Origin: Rhodoblastus sp963748385
GTDB taxonomy: Bacteria > Pseudomonadota > Alphaproteobacteria > Rhizobiales > Beijerinckiaceae
Length of the DNA stretch: 64,000 nt
NCBI GenBank assembly: GCA_963748385.1
Contig: CAVVIQ010000020.1
Location: 391,777 to 455,776 of the forward strand
Reading direction: 5' to 3'
How positions within the stretch are numbered: the stretch's first letter is position 1; each line of letters opens with the position of its first letter. Under the pieces are notes generated by a model. It made no database searches, was not told where the DNA came from, and saw only the letters and a list, made by a program, of their open reading frames with translations. The translations under genes and the position numbers were made by a program. This document shows positions 23,901 through 32,665 of the stretch, in pieces.

Positions 23901-26330
23901 ATGAAATTCCCCCTCTCCTGGCTGAAAGAGCATCTGGACACCGAGGCCTCGCTCGCAACAATCGTTGAAACCCTGACGAGGATCGGGCTCGAGGTCGAAG
24001 CCGTGGAAAATCCGGCCGAGACGCTTGGCGTGTTCAAAATCGCCGAAATTCTTTCCGCCGCGCCCCATCCCAACGCCGACCGTCTGCGGGTCTGTCAGGT
24101 CAGCACGGGGGAGGGAGCGCCCCTTCAGGTGGTCTGCGGCGCGCCCAACGCGCGCGCCGGGCTAAAAACGGTTTTCGCGCCGCCGGGCGCCTATATCCCG
24201 GCCAAGGATTTCACGCTCTCCAAGGGAGTCATCCGCGGCGTCGAATCGGCCGGCATGATGTGCTCGCCGGAAGAACTGGGGCTTGAAGGGGATTCTTCCG
24301 GCATTTTCGAGCTTGCGGCGGAAGCTCCGGTCGGCGCGGCCTATGCCGCCTTCGCGGGGCTCGACGATCCTGTAATCGAGATCAACCTCACCCCCAACCG
24401 CTCGGACGCCGCGAGCGTCTATGGCGTCGCCCGCGACCTCGCCGCCGCCGGCCTCGGCCGACTGAAGGGAGCGACCGGGGCGCCGGTTCAGGGCAAATTC
24501 CCCTGTCCGGTCAAGGTGAACCTCGATTTCGCGCCGGCTGACGCGCGGCTGGCGCCGATCTTCGCCCTGCGGCTGGTGCGTGGCGTGAAAAACGGCCCGA
24601 GCCCGGAATGGCTGCAGAAAAGGCTGAAAAGCATCGGCCTGCGCCCGATCAACGCCCTGGTGGACATCACCAATTTCCTCACCTTCGATCGCGGGCGGCC
24701 TTTGCACGTCTTCGACGCCAACAAGGTCGCCGGCGATCTCGTCGTGCGCCGCGCCAAGTCCGGTGAAAGCCTGTTGGCGCTCGACGGGCGGACCTATGCG
24801 CTCGACGAGAACATGGTAGTCATATGTGACCACCACGGCGTCGAATTGCTCGCCGGCGTCATCGGTGGCGAAGCCTCGGGCTGCGACGACGGCACGACCG
24901 ACGTGCTGATCGAATCGGCTTTGTGGGATCCCAACAACATCGCCCAGACCGGCAGGAAGCTCGGCGTCGTCTCGGACGCGCGCTATCGTTTCGAGCGCGG
25001 CGTCGATCCCGCCTTCGTTCTGCCCGGCCTCGAACTGGCGACGGAGTTCGTCCTGAAGCTCTGCGGCGGCGAGCCTTCGGAAGCCGTCGTCGCCGGCCGC
25101 GTCCCGGCGCCGCCCGCCGGCATTTCCTTCCCCCTGAGCGAGGTCGAGCGTATGACCGGCCTGAAGCTCGACGCCAGCGAAATGGTCGGGGCGCTGGAAA
25201 AGCTCGGCTTTTCGGTCGCCGGGCAGAGCTCCAATTTTGGCCATGTCCATGTCCGCGCGCCGAGCTGGCGCCCCGACATCGAGGGCAAGGCCGACCTGGT
25301 CGAGGAAATCGTCCGCATCGCCGGGCTCGACCGCATCGACTCGGTTCCGTTTCCCCGCGACGCTGCGGTCGCCGGGCCGGTGCTGACCGTGTTGCAGCGC
25401 CGGGTGCGCGCTTCGCGCCGGGCGCTCGCCGCGCGCGGCATGGTCGAGGCGGTGACCTGGTCCTTCGTCGGCAAGGAGGAGGCCGAGATTTTCGGCGGCG
25501 GCAGGCCGGAGCTCGCGTTGGCCAATCCGATCGCCGCCGATCTTTCCGACATGCGGCCGAGCCTGCTGCCCGGCCTCATCAGGGGCGCCAAGGCCAACGC
25601 CGCGCGCGGCTTCGGCGATGTCGCCCTGTTCGAGGTCGGCCAGATTTTCCAGTCGGACGAAGAAGACAGGCAATATGCCGCCGCCGCCGGCCTGCGCCGG
25701 GGGACGGCGAAAGCTTCGGGCGCGGGGCGCCATTGGAGCGACAAGGCGGCGCCGGTTGACGTGTTCGACGCCAAGGCCGACGTTATGGCGCTGCTGTCGA
25801 CGCTGGGCGTCGCGGCGGGCGCCGTGCAGGTCGTCCCCGGCGGTCCGGATTTTCTGCATCCCGGCCGCTCCGCGAGCCTGCAGTTCGGCCCGCGCCATAT
25901 CGTCGGCTGGTTCGGCGAGCTGCATCCCGGGGCTCTGGAGGTTTTCGACGCGACGGGTCCGATCGTCGCCTTCGAACTGCTGCTCGACGTCCTGCCGCCG
26001 CCGAAGCCCAAACCGACCAAGGCGCGTCCAAAACTCGAACTGTCGGATTTCCAGCCGGTCGAGCGCGATTTCGCCTTCATCGTCGACAAGAATGTCAAGG
26101 CGGCCGATCTGATCAAGGCGGCTCAGGGCGCGGACCGGACGCTCATCGTCCAGGTCGGGGTGTTCGATCTCTACGAGGGGCCGGGCGTTCCCGATGGCAA
26201 GAAATCCATGGCCCTGAACGTCATTCTCCAGCCGCGCGAAAAAACGCTGACCGACGCCGAGATCGAGGCCGTCGCGGCGAAGGTCGTCGCGGAGGCGGGC
26301 AAGAAGACCGGCGCGGTCCTGCGCGGCTGA
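23901..26330 (+). CDS. pheT: Phenylalanyl-tRNA synthetase beta chain
   Basis: 809 residues, the usual PheT length, with AAGGAAAG eight bases before the ATG. The N-terminal M-K-F-P-L-S-W-L-K-E-H-L opening, the tRNA-binding OB domain (P-H-P-N-A-D-R-L-R-V-C-Q-V, about residues 54-66), I-E-I-N-L-T-P-N-R-S-D-A (B1/B3), L-V-D-I-T-N-F-L-T-F-D-R-G-R-P-L-H-V-F-D-A (editing region B3/B4), and the C-terminal ferredoxin-fold anticodon-binding domain (P-V-E-R-D-F-A-F-I-V-D, from about residue 715) are all present. It is the last gene of the pheS block. Confidence 0.96.
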   Translation: MKFPLSWLKEHLDTEASLATIVETLTRIGLEVEAVENPAETLGVFKIAEILSAAPHPNADRLRVCQVSTGEGAPLQVVCGAPNARAGLKTVFAPPGAYIPAKDFTLSKGVIRGVESAGMMCSPEELGLEGDSSGIFELAAEAPVGAAYAAFAGLDDPVIEINLTPNRSDAASVYGVARDLAAAGLGRLKGATGAPVQGKFPCPVKVNLDFAPADARLAPIFALRLVRGVKNGPSPEWLQKRLKSIGLRPINALVDITNFLTFDRGRPLHVFDANKVAGDLVVRRAKSGESLLALDGRTYALDENMVVICDHHGVELLAGVIGGEASGCDDGTTDVLIESALWDPNNIAQTGRKLGVVSDARYRFERGVDPAFVLPGLELATEFVLKLCGGEPSEAVVAGRVPAPPAGISFPLSEVERMTGLKLDASEMVGALEKLGFSVAGQSSNFGHVHVRAPSWRPDIEGKADLVEEIVRIAGLDRIDSVPFPRDAAVAGPVLTVLQRRVRASRRALAARGMVEAVTWSFVGKEEAEIFGGGRPELALANPIAADLSDMRPSLLPGLIRGAKANAARGFGDVALFEVGQIFQSDEEDRQYAAAAGLRRGTAKASGAGRHWSDKAAPVDVFDAKADVMALLSTLGVAAGAVQVVPGGPDFLHPGRSASLQFGPRHIVGWFGELHPGALEVFDATGPIVAFELLLDVLPPPKPKPTKARPKLELSDFQPVERDFAFIVDKNVKAADLIKAAQGADRTLIVQVGVFDLYEGPGVPDGKKSMALNVILQPREKTLTDAEIEAVAAKVVAEAGKKTGAVLRG

Positions 26331-26359
26331 CTTTTGCACGGCATTCGGGGGAGGGGAGC

Positions 26360-27124
26360 ATGGCGCAAGGATTCTGCTGGGTCGAGCTGCTGACGAGCGA
26401 TATCGACGCGGCGGAGGTTTTCTACGAGGCCGTTTTCGGCTGGACCTGCGCGGCGCCGGGCCATGCCCAGCGCGACTACCGCATTTTCTTTCACGAGGGC
26501 GATGCGGCGGCCGGTCTGATGCTGCTTCCCGAAGAAGCCAAGGCGCAGGGCGCGCGTCCCTCCTGGTTCGGCTATATCGCCTCGCCCGACGTGGACGCCG
26601 ACGCCGCGGGAATCGTCGCGGCCGGCGGCCGGCTGTTCCGCGCGCCGGAGACATTGGACAGGATCGGCCGTTTCGCAGTGGTGGGCGATCCGCAAGGCGC
26701 GCCGTTCGCGCTCTGGACCGACCTGAGGGACGCGAACCTGCCCGACCGCGCCCCGATGACGGTCGGCCACGCCGGCTGGCACGAGCTTTTCTGCGACGAT
26801 GTCGAACAGGCCTTCGCCTTCTATTCCGCGCGTTTCGGCTGGACCAGGGGCGAGGCGCACGACATGGGGCCGATGGGCGTCTATCAGCTTTTCGCGACGG
26901 GCGGGGTGCCGATCGGCGGCATGGTGAAGCGCCAGCCGGCCATTCCGCATCCGTTCTGGAACCATTATTTCACCGTCGCCGGGCTCGACGCCACGCTGGA
27001 AAGGGTCGCCAGGGCCGGCGGAAAGATCGCCCACGGGCCGGTCGAGGTTCCCGGCGGCGCCTGGATCGCGCAATGTTTCGACCCCCAGGGCGCGTTTTTC
27101 TCTCTGGTTGCGGCCAAGCGCTGA
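26360..27124 (+). CDS. Two-domain VOC (glyoxalase-like) protein
   Basis: 254 residues made of two VOC repeats: W-V-E-L-L-T-S-D-I-D-A-A-E-V-F-Y-E-A-V-F-G-W at residues 7-28 and W-H-E-L-F-C-D-D-V-E-Q-A-F-A-F-Y from about 140. This arrangement, with W-F-G-Y-I at 68-72 and G-D-P-Q-G-A-P-F-A-L-W, is that of the CFP-30B/hydroxylase-like glyoxalase family of unknown substrate. GGGAGGGGAGC precedes the ATG. Its stop overlaps the next ATG (TGATG), coupling it to a small secreted protein. Confidence 0.86.
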   Translation: MAQGFCWVELLTSDIDAAEVFYEAVFGWTCAAPGHAQRDYRIFFHEGDAAAGLMLLPEEAKAQGARPSWFGYIASPDVDADAAGIVAAGGRLFRAPETLDRIGRFAVVGDPQGAPFALWTDLRDANLPDRAPMTVGHAGWHELFCDDVEQAFAFYSARFGWTRGEAHDMGPMGVYQLFATGGVPIGGMVKRQPAIPHPFWNHYFTVAGLDATLERVARAGGKIAHGPVEVPGGAWIAQCFDPQGAFFSLVAAKR

Positions 27125-27408
27125 TGGCTCGTCTCGCCCTCGCCCTCCTGCTGCTCGCCGCCGCGCCGCTTTCCGTCATGGCGGCCGGCGATCCTTGCGC
27201 CAAATTCAAGGACGCCGACGCCTATAATTCCTGCCTCGCGAGTTCGGGGCCCGTGTTCCATGAGGGGCGGTTCAAGCAGGGGCCGCGCGCCGGCGACGCG
27301 CCCGAAAAAGCCCGGCATGGGAGGACGCATCGCAAGGCCAGGTCCAGAAAGGGCGGCGGACGCCATTCCCACGGCCGGGTGCGCATAAAGATCTATCCGG
27401 GCGAGTAA
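27124..27408 (+). CDS. Small secreted basic protein
   Basis: 94 residues; the ATG shares a base with the VOC stop. A signal peptide (M-A-R-L-A-L-A-L-L-L-L-A-A-A, cut near V-M-A-A at about residue 20) is followed by D-P-C-A-K-F-K-D-A-D-A-Y-N-S-C, where two Cys could form a disulfide, and then an Arg/Lys/His-rich tail (R-H-G-R-T-H-R-K-A-R-S-R-K). Such proteins occur in rhizobial relatives without known function. The basic tail could bind the outer envelope, peptidoglycan or nucleic acid, but this is a guess. Confidence 0.7.
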   Translation: MARLALALLLLAAAPLSVMAAGDPCAKFKDADAYNSCLASSGPVFHEGRFKQGPRAGDAPEKARHGRTHRKARSRKGGGRHSHGRVRIKIYPGE

Positions 27409-27415
27409 GCGCCGT

Positions 27416-27865
27416 TTATTCCGCCCCGGACCGGTCGAGCTTCGCCAGCGCGGCGGAATCCGGATATTCGGAAAATTCGACCACCAGACCGTCGCGGAAG
27501 CGAACAAAATCGCAGACGTCGATGGAAATGACCTCGCCGGTTCCGCGATTGCGCAGTGTCGCGGTGCGATGAACCGCGGCGCGGTCGCCGTCGATCACCA
27601 GTTCGTGGATGATCGAATCGAGATTGTCGTACATCGTCTCGATGGTCGCCAGCATATGAGCGACGAGCGCCTTGCCGCGCGCGGGACGCGAAAAGGGATA
27701 AAGCGTCCAGCCGCCGCGGACATTGTAGTGGATGTCCTCCGCGGCATATTCGATGATCCCGGACGCGTCGCCCTTCGCGCGCCGCTCGAAGATCGTGCGG
27801 ATGCGATGTTCGATCAGTTCCCGGTCCAGAACGCCGAGTTTGTGCAGGGTTTCCTCGCTTTGCAC
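27416..27865 (-). CDS. SnoaL/NTF2-like protein
   Basis: 149 residues with a single cone-shaped NTF2-like domain: R-I-R-T-I-F-E-R-R-A-K-G-D early, Y-A-A-E-D-I-H-Y-N-V at about residues 40-49, H-R-T-A-T-L-R-N-R-G-T-G and V-D/D-F-V-R-F-R-D-G-L-V-V-E-F-S-E-Y near the end. This pattern is common in SnoaL-like polyketide cyclase relatives and in small ketosteroid-isomerase-like proteins of unknown substrate. It lies 14 bases after class I fumarase on the same strand and may share its transcript. Confidence 0.82.
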   Translation of the reverse strand: MQSEETLHKLGVLDRELIEHRIRTIFERRAKGDASGIIEYAAEDIHYNVRGGWTLYPFSRPARGKALVAHMLATIETMYDNLDSIIHELVIDGDRAAVHRTATLRNRGTGEVISIDVCDFVRFRDGLVVEFSEYPDSAALAKLDRSGAE

Positions 27866-27879
27866 CCTTGTCTCCGATC

Positions 27880-29496
27880 TCAGGACAGATGAAGTTCCCT
27901 GAAAAAGTCATTGCCCTTGTCATCGACGACGATAAAGGCCGGGAAGTCCTCGACTTCGATCTTCCAGATCGCCTCCATGCCGAGCTCGGGATATTCCAGC
28001 AGTTCGACTCGTCTGATGCAATCCTGGGCGAGGCGCGCGGCCGGCCCGCCGATAGAGCCGAGATAGAAGCCGCCGTGCTTCTTGCAGGCCTCGGTGACGC
28101 TTCCTGAGCGATTGCCCTTGGCGAGCATGACCAGTGAGCCGCCGTGTGACTGGAACAAATCGACAAAGGAGTCCATGCGCCCTGCCGTGGTCGGGCCGAA
28201 CGAGCCGGAGGCGTATCCCGCCGGCGTCTTGGCCGGGCCGGCGTAATAGACGGGATGGTTCCTGAAATAATCCGGCATCGGCTCGCCCGCCTCCAGCCGC
28301 TCGCGGATCTTGGCGTGGGCGAGGTCGCGGGCGACGACGATCGTCCCGGTGAGCGACAAGCGGGTCTTGACCGGATATCGGGTCAAGATCGCCAGAATGT
28401 CCTTCATCGGCCGGTCGAGGTCGATCTTGACCACGGGCCCGCCCAGAGCCGCCTCGTCGACATGGGGCAGATATCTGACCGGATCGCGCTCAAGCTCCTC
28501 GATGAACACGCCGTCTTTGGTGATTTTTCCAAGCGCCTGGCGGTCGGCCGAGCAGGACACGCCAATGCCGATCGGCAGCGACGCGCCATGACGGGGCAGG
28601 CGGATCACGCGTACGTCATGGCAGAAATATTTGCCGCCGAATTGCGCGCCGACGCCGAGGTCCTGCGTGAGCTTGTGAACTTCGGCCTCCAAATTGAGGT
28701 CACGGAAGGCGTGGCCGTCCTCGCCGCCCTCGGTCGGCAGGCTGTCCAGAAAACGGGCCGAGGCGAGTTTGACCGTCTTCAGGTTCAGCTCGGCGGAGAG
28801 GCCGCCGATGACGATGGCGAGGTGATAGGGCGGGCACGCGGCGGTGCCGAGCCCCAGAATTTGCTTTTTCAGCACCTCCAGCAGCCGGTCGTGGCTCAGC
28901 ATGGAGGGCGTTCCCTGGACGAGGTAGGTCTTGTTGGCCGAGCCGCCGCCCTTGGCCATGAACAGGAATTTGTACGAATCCTCGCCCTCCTCGAAGATGT
29001 CGATCTGGGCGGGGAGGTTGGTCCGGGTGTTCCTCTCCTCGAACATGGAGAGCGCCGCCAGCTGCGAATAGCGCAGGTTTTTCTTCTCATAGGCGTCCTT
29101 GACGCCCTGTGCGAGCGCGGCCTCGTCCGCGCCGCTGGTGAAAACGCGGCGGCCTTTTTTTCCCATGATGATCGCGGTGCCGGTGTCCTGGCACATGGGC
29201 AGCACGCCGCCGGCGGCGATATTGGCGTTTTTCAACAGGTCGAAGGCGACGAATTGGTCGTTGGAGGTCGCTTCCGGATCGTCGAGGATCTTGCGCAACT
29301 GCGCGAGATGGCCGGGGCGCAGCAGATGATTGATGTCGATCATCGCGGCTTCGGCGAGCAGGCGCAAAGCCTCGGGCTCGACGACCAGAATGTCCTCGCC
29401 CTCGAATTTCGCCACTCGCACGCCCTGGTCGGAAATTTTCCGGTAGGGCGTTTCGTCTTTTCCGAGGGGGAAGAGCGGAGAATAGGCGGAGATCAT
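27880..29496 (-). CDS. fumA: Fumarate hydratase, class I (iron-sulfur)
   Basis: 538 residues from ATG 29496. Class I fumarases interconvert fumarate and malate in the TCA cycle using an oxygen-sensitive [4Fe-4S] cluster. Likely cluster Cys are in V-L-P-M-C-Q-D-T-G-T-A (about residue 104), G-T-A-A-C-P-P-Y-H-L and G-V-S-C-S-A-D. The N-terminal lyase domain and the C-terminal beta domain (from about residue 340, with G-P-T-T-A-G-R-M-D) are both present, so it is the long single-subunit form. A start 26 codons upstream is possible but less usual. No class II fumC is in the window. Confidence 0.93.
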   Translation of the reverse strand: MISAYSPLFPLGKDETPYRKISDQGVRVAKFEGEDILVVEPEALRLLAEAAMIDINHLLRPGHLAQLRKILDDPEATSNDQFVAFDLLKNANIAAGGVLPMCQDTGTAIIMGKKGRRVFTSGADEAALAQGVKDAYEKKNLRYSQLAALSMFEERNTRTNLPAQIDIFEEGEDSYKFLFMAKGGGSANKTYLVQGTPSMLSHDRLLEVLKKQILGLGTAACPPYHLAIVIGGLSAELNLKTVKLASARFLDSLPTEGGEDGHAFRDLNLEAEVHKLTQDLGVGAQFGGKYFCHDVRVIRLPRHGASLPIGIGVSCSADRQALGKITKDGVFIEELERDPVRYLPHVDEAALGGPVVKIDLDRPMKDILAILTRYPVKTRLSLTGTIVVARDLAHAKIRERLEAGEPMPDYFRNHPVYYAGPAKTPAGYASGSFGPTTAGRMDSFVDLFQSHGGSLVMLAKGNRSGSVTEACKKHGGFYLGSIGGPAARLAQDCIRRVELLEYPELGMEAIWKIEVEDFPAFIVVDDKGNDFFRELHLS

Positions 29497-29667
29497 GGCG
29501 GCGATTCCGTGGGTCTTGAGTCTGAACGCTCTTAGTCTTTCGCGTCGGCCATTCCAAGCGGGCCATTCGGACAAGCGGGCCCGTCGCCCGGGAACTCTTT
29601 CCAGTCACGGGCGTTTGCTCGAGCGCGGATCGACGCGTCGCGTTTCTGAATATTCGGGAGGGGCCTG

Positions 29668-29895
29668 ATGAAAAAACGCAATCTTGCCATGGCCGTTGCG
29701 GCAATGATGATCGTCGCGCCGATGGGCCTGGGCGCAAACGCCCAAAGCACGCGGGCGGCGGCCGATATCGGCGTTGGGACGCAGAATTTCACGCCGATCC
29801 AGAAGGCGGCTTGCGGGCCACGCTGGGGACGGTGGTGCGGGCCTTTCCATCGCCGTGTCTGCGGTCGGTGGCGTTGCTGGTGCGCTCCCTGCTGA
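29668..29895 (+). CDS. Small Cys/Trp-rich secreted protein
   Basis: 75 residues: a clear signal peptide (M-K-K-R-N-L-A-M-A-V, cut near A-N-A at about residue 25), then a short linker and a 27-residue end holding six Cys (49, 57, 65, 70, 72, 75) and four Trp, with C-G-P-R-W and W-C-G-P-F-H-R. It recalls small rhizobial periplasmic proteins with repeated C-G-P-x-W-H-R-G motifs (GCG-CRPN type) but is not a clean match. GGGAGGGG precedes the ATG. Its last 107 bases overlap the 3' end of the Vsr frame on the other strand. Confidence 0.65.
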   Translation: MKKRNLAMAVAAMMIVAPMGLGANAQSTRAAADIGVGTQNFTPIQKAACGPRWGRWCGPFHRRVCGRWRCWCAPC

Positions 29896-30294
29896 GGGGG
29901 CCGTGCGCCGCCCCGATGAAGGCGCGCAGCCTCTCCGCCAGCGCCGCCTCGTCGCGGGTTTCGCATTCCCAGATCGTCAGCACTCGAAACCCATTTCGGC
30001 ATAGGCCGCGCGATGCTTTTCGTCGCGCGCGCGGTTGCGGGCGATTTTTGCGCGCCAATAATCGGCGTTCGTCTTGGGCAGGCGCGCGCCGCGCTTGCAG
30101 TCATGGCCGTGCCAGAAACAGCCATGGACGAAAATGACCTTTTTCCGGCCCGGAAAAGCGATGTCGGGCGCCCCGGGGAGGTCGCGGCGATGAAGGCGGT
30201 AACCGGGCGCAATGCCGCGCAAGATTTTCCGCACGACGCGCTCGGGCGTGGTGTCGCGTCCCTTGACGGCGCGCATGACATCGGAACGCTCCAT
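29789..30294 (-). CDS. vsr: Very-short-patch-repair endonuclease Vsr, frameshifted
   Basis: The 105-residue first frame (30294 to about 29980) gives the Vsr core: R-S-D-V-M-R-A-V-K-G-R-D-T, Y-R-L-H-R-R-D-L-P-G-A-P-D-I (catalytic Asp), K-K-V-I-F-V-H-G-C-F-W-H-G-H-D-C and N-R-A-R-D-E-K. The expected finish, V-L-T-I-W-E-C-E-T-R-D, is in the next frame; one missing G near 29983 explains it. Vsr nicks T-G mismatches left by deamination of 5-methylcytosine. No Dcm-type methyltransferase is within the window, so Vsr stands alone here. The exact C-terminus is uncertain because the second frame runs into the Cys-rich ORF region. Confidence 0.85.
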
Positions 30295-30303
30295 CGCGTC
30301 CTG

Positions 30304-30627
30304 TCACCCGTTGGGCGGCGGCAGCAAAAGCATGTCCTCGGTCTTGTGCGCGATCAGGCTTTTGGCCTTTTCCGCGACGATCGCGAGAATCCAGGGCAGT
30401 TCGAGCGAGACGCGCACGCAATCGGGCAGGAAATCGAAGGCGCCCTTGAGCGAATGGCCCATGGCGCTGATGACGAGATCGGCGTGCATGTCGTTCCATT
30501 CGACCTGAGCGAAGGAAAGCTGCTCGCCATATTTCGCCTTCATCTCCTCGATGCCGGCCTTAACCCGCCTTTTGGCTTCCTCGGCGCCCAGGCCATGTTT
30601 CACATCGACGCTGACGATCTGTCCCAT
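30304..30627 (-). CDS. PHA-granule-associated family protein (PHA_gran_rgn)
   Basis: 107 residues from ATG 30627. The whole protein matches the small polyhydroxyalkanoate-system family in layout: M-G-Q-I-V-S-V-D-V-K-H-G-L-G near the start, the A-K-R-R-V-K-A-G-I-E helix, V-E-W-N-D-M-H-A-D-L-V-I and a closing hydrophobic stretch. Members are encoded near PHA synthesis genes in many proteobacteria and are thought to be granule or regulatory proteins. No PHA synthase lies nearby. The puuD terminator (30679-30706) is upstream and the vsr gene is 9 bases downstream. Confidence 0.75.
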   Translation of the reverse strand: MGQIVSVDVKHGLGAEEAKRRVKAGIEEMKAKYGEQLSFAQVEWNDMHADLVISAMGHSLKGAFDFLPDCVRVSLELPWILAIVAEKAKSLIAHKTEDMLLLPPPNG

Positions 30628-30678
30628 TCCGCCGCTCCCGCTTCGCAAGGATCCGCAAGGAGGTAATGGCCCTGATGC

Positions 30679-30706
30679 AAAAAAGCCAGCGGCGGGCCGG
30701 CTTTTC
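30679..30706 (-). terminator. Intrinsic terminator after puuD
   Basis: On the minus strand AAAAGCC, an 11-base loop and GGCTTTTTT form a 7-bp stem running into six T. It lies just past the corrected puuD stop (30708) and before the PHA_gran_rgn start, so that gene needs its own promoter. Confidence 0.75.
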
Positions 30707-30707
30707 C

Positions 30708-31912
30708 TTATTGCTCGCCGCCTTCGGCCCAACGGATCAGCAGGTTCTTGTCCGCCGCGTCGAGCCGGCCGCCGCGCCCGGCGGCGGCATGGCGCGGGAA
30801 AAAACCGCCGCCCGCAGGATTTCCGCGCGATGCTTTTCCACATTGCCGGACCGCGAGATATCCAGCCCGCCCGCCGCATGGGCGAGGCCATCGATCTGCG
30901 GATGCGCCGCGTGGCAGGGGACACAGCGGACGTCGATCACGGCTTGCGCCTGAGCTTCGCTCGGCCGCATCGCCAGCGCGATCGCTTCGGAAGCGTCGCT
31001 CGCCTGTCGCTCGGCGGACGGCGCGACGGGCCAGGCGAGGGCGAAGGCGAGCACGAAACTGGCGACCGCCGCCGCGCTCAATTTCCAGTCCATGCCAAGC
31101 CCGCGCAGATTTTTCAGCCAGACCCGGCGAATCAGGAAAAAGCCGGCGATCAGCAGGATCGCCGCGCCGCCGTTATTGGGCCCCGCGAACAGCAGCGGCG
31201 CATGGCCGGACATCATGAAGAAAATCGTCGGCAGAGCGAGATATTGATTATGGAGGGCGCGGGTCCCTGCATTTCGGGCGTCGGCCTCGTCGCCGGGCAG
31301 GCCGGCGCGCAAGGCTTTCAGCCGCCGTTTTTGCGCCGGGACGATCATATGGGCGATATTGGCCGTCATGATCGTGGCGAGATGGGCGCCGATCAGCGGA
31401 TAAGCGGCGCGCCCGGCGAAAACATGGGTCAGGATCAGGGCGAGGAAGCCGCAGAAGATGAACAGGCCCCACAGCAGCGCGTCGCCGCACAGGCCGCTTT
31501 TCCTGCAAAGCAGGTCATAGGCGAGCCAGCTCAGGGCCAGAGGAAGAATCGCGGCGGCGACGGCCGCCCAAGGCGCCGCGTCCCATAAGGCCGGGTCGAT
31601 CAGATAGAGTTTGGGCGCGGCGCAGAAGACCATGCACAACAGCGCGAAGCCGCTCGCCCAGGTCGCATAGGTCTCCCATTTGAAATGCAGCGCCTTCTCG
31701 CTCTCGTCGGCGTCCGTCGCGCGCGTCAGGCGGTAGCCGAGCCCGGCGTGCAGGAACAGGGTCTGCGGCGTCGAATCCTTGGCCCGGGGTTTCAGCGCCA
31801 GCTCGAGCTTCAGCAAAGCGAAGGCGGAGCCGACCCAGAGAATGGCGGCGACCACATGGGCCCAGCGCATCAGCAAAGTCACGTCATCCAGGGCGACGGC
31901 GAAGAAATCCAT
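30708..31912 (-). CDS. puuD: Urate hydroxylase PuuD, C-terminally frameshifted
   Basis: About 400 residues. PuuD oxidises urate to 5-hydroxyisourate. It consists of several membrane helices (W-A-H-V-V-A-A-I-L-W-V-G-S-A-F at about 18-32 and later segments) and a periplasmic c-type cytochrome end with one haem motif, R-C-V-P-C-H-A-A-H-P. The raw frame stops at 30737 with a garbled end (S-T-R-R-T-R-T-C). The other frame reads A-A-D-K-N-L-L-I-R-W-A-E-G-G-E-Q and stops at 30708, as expected for this family, so one base is missing near 30763. It follows the PAP2 gene by 6 bases. Confidence 0.88.
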
Positions 31913-31918
31913 GGCGCC

Positions 31919-32582
31919 TCAATCCCCTGCTTGTTCCCCGCGACGATACCACTGGTAAAATCCGAGGACGATGACGAAGCTGGAGAGCGCCCCGAACAGG
32001 ACATCGGATAGGTAATGGCCGCCGAAGGCCATGCGCAGCAGGCCCGTGGCGAGGGTGAAGAGCACGGCGGCGGCCACCGCGGCCGCGCGCGCCGGCGGCG
32101 GCGTCAGCAAGGCGGGGGCGAGGGTCCAGGCGGCGGTCGCGGCCTCGCCCGAGACGAAAGAGCAATTATGCCCGCATTGGCCGGAAAAGCTGTCATAGGG
32201 CTGGAAGGCCCAGGGGCCGCCGAAAGGCGAGCGTCTGTTCCGGGCGCGGCCGGTGCGAAATTTCCTTGAGCACGCCATTGACCAGCAGGCCGGGGCCGAG
32301 CGCGAGCGTCGCGACCAGAAAAACCACGGCGCGCCCATCGGGGCCGCGCGCGATCCATCCCAGCCGCCTGGCGAGCGCCGCGATCAGGACGGCGGCGAGC
32401 AGCACATAGGGCGCGTCATAGAAAAAACGCCGGAAACCATCGCCCGCCGGCGTGCGGCCGATGAAATGGCCTGAGCGATAGAAAAGCGCCGCGGCGTCGA
32501 GATCGAGCTGCGGCCATAGCGCGAACAGCGCGAAGGAAAAAATCACGCCGGCGAGAAGAAAGATCAGGAAATGGCGCGACAC
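31919..32582 (-). CDS. PAP2-family phosphatase, frameshifted
   Basis: About 220 residues in two frames. The first (32582 to about 32224) has the membrane-anchored start and the K-x-x-x-x-x-x-R-P motif in V-L-K-E-I-S-H-R-P-R-P-E. The second has N-C-S-F-V-S-G-E-A-A-T-A (a modified P-S-G-H motif, with E for H) and G-G-H-Y-L-S-D-V-L-F-G (third motif). An extra base in A-A-A at 32223-32225 causes the break. The S-G-E variant and the C-x-x-N-C stretch are typical of LpxE/LpxF-like lipid A phosphatases in this group, although the activity cannot be proved. It is followed by puuD. Confidence 0.78.
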
Positions 32583-32665
32583 GGCGGTCCTTGCGGCTGG
32601 CGAACATTCCTGCTTTAGACGAAATACGCGCCAGGCCTCAAGCGGGTCGAAGGAAAGGGACGGAC

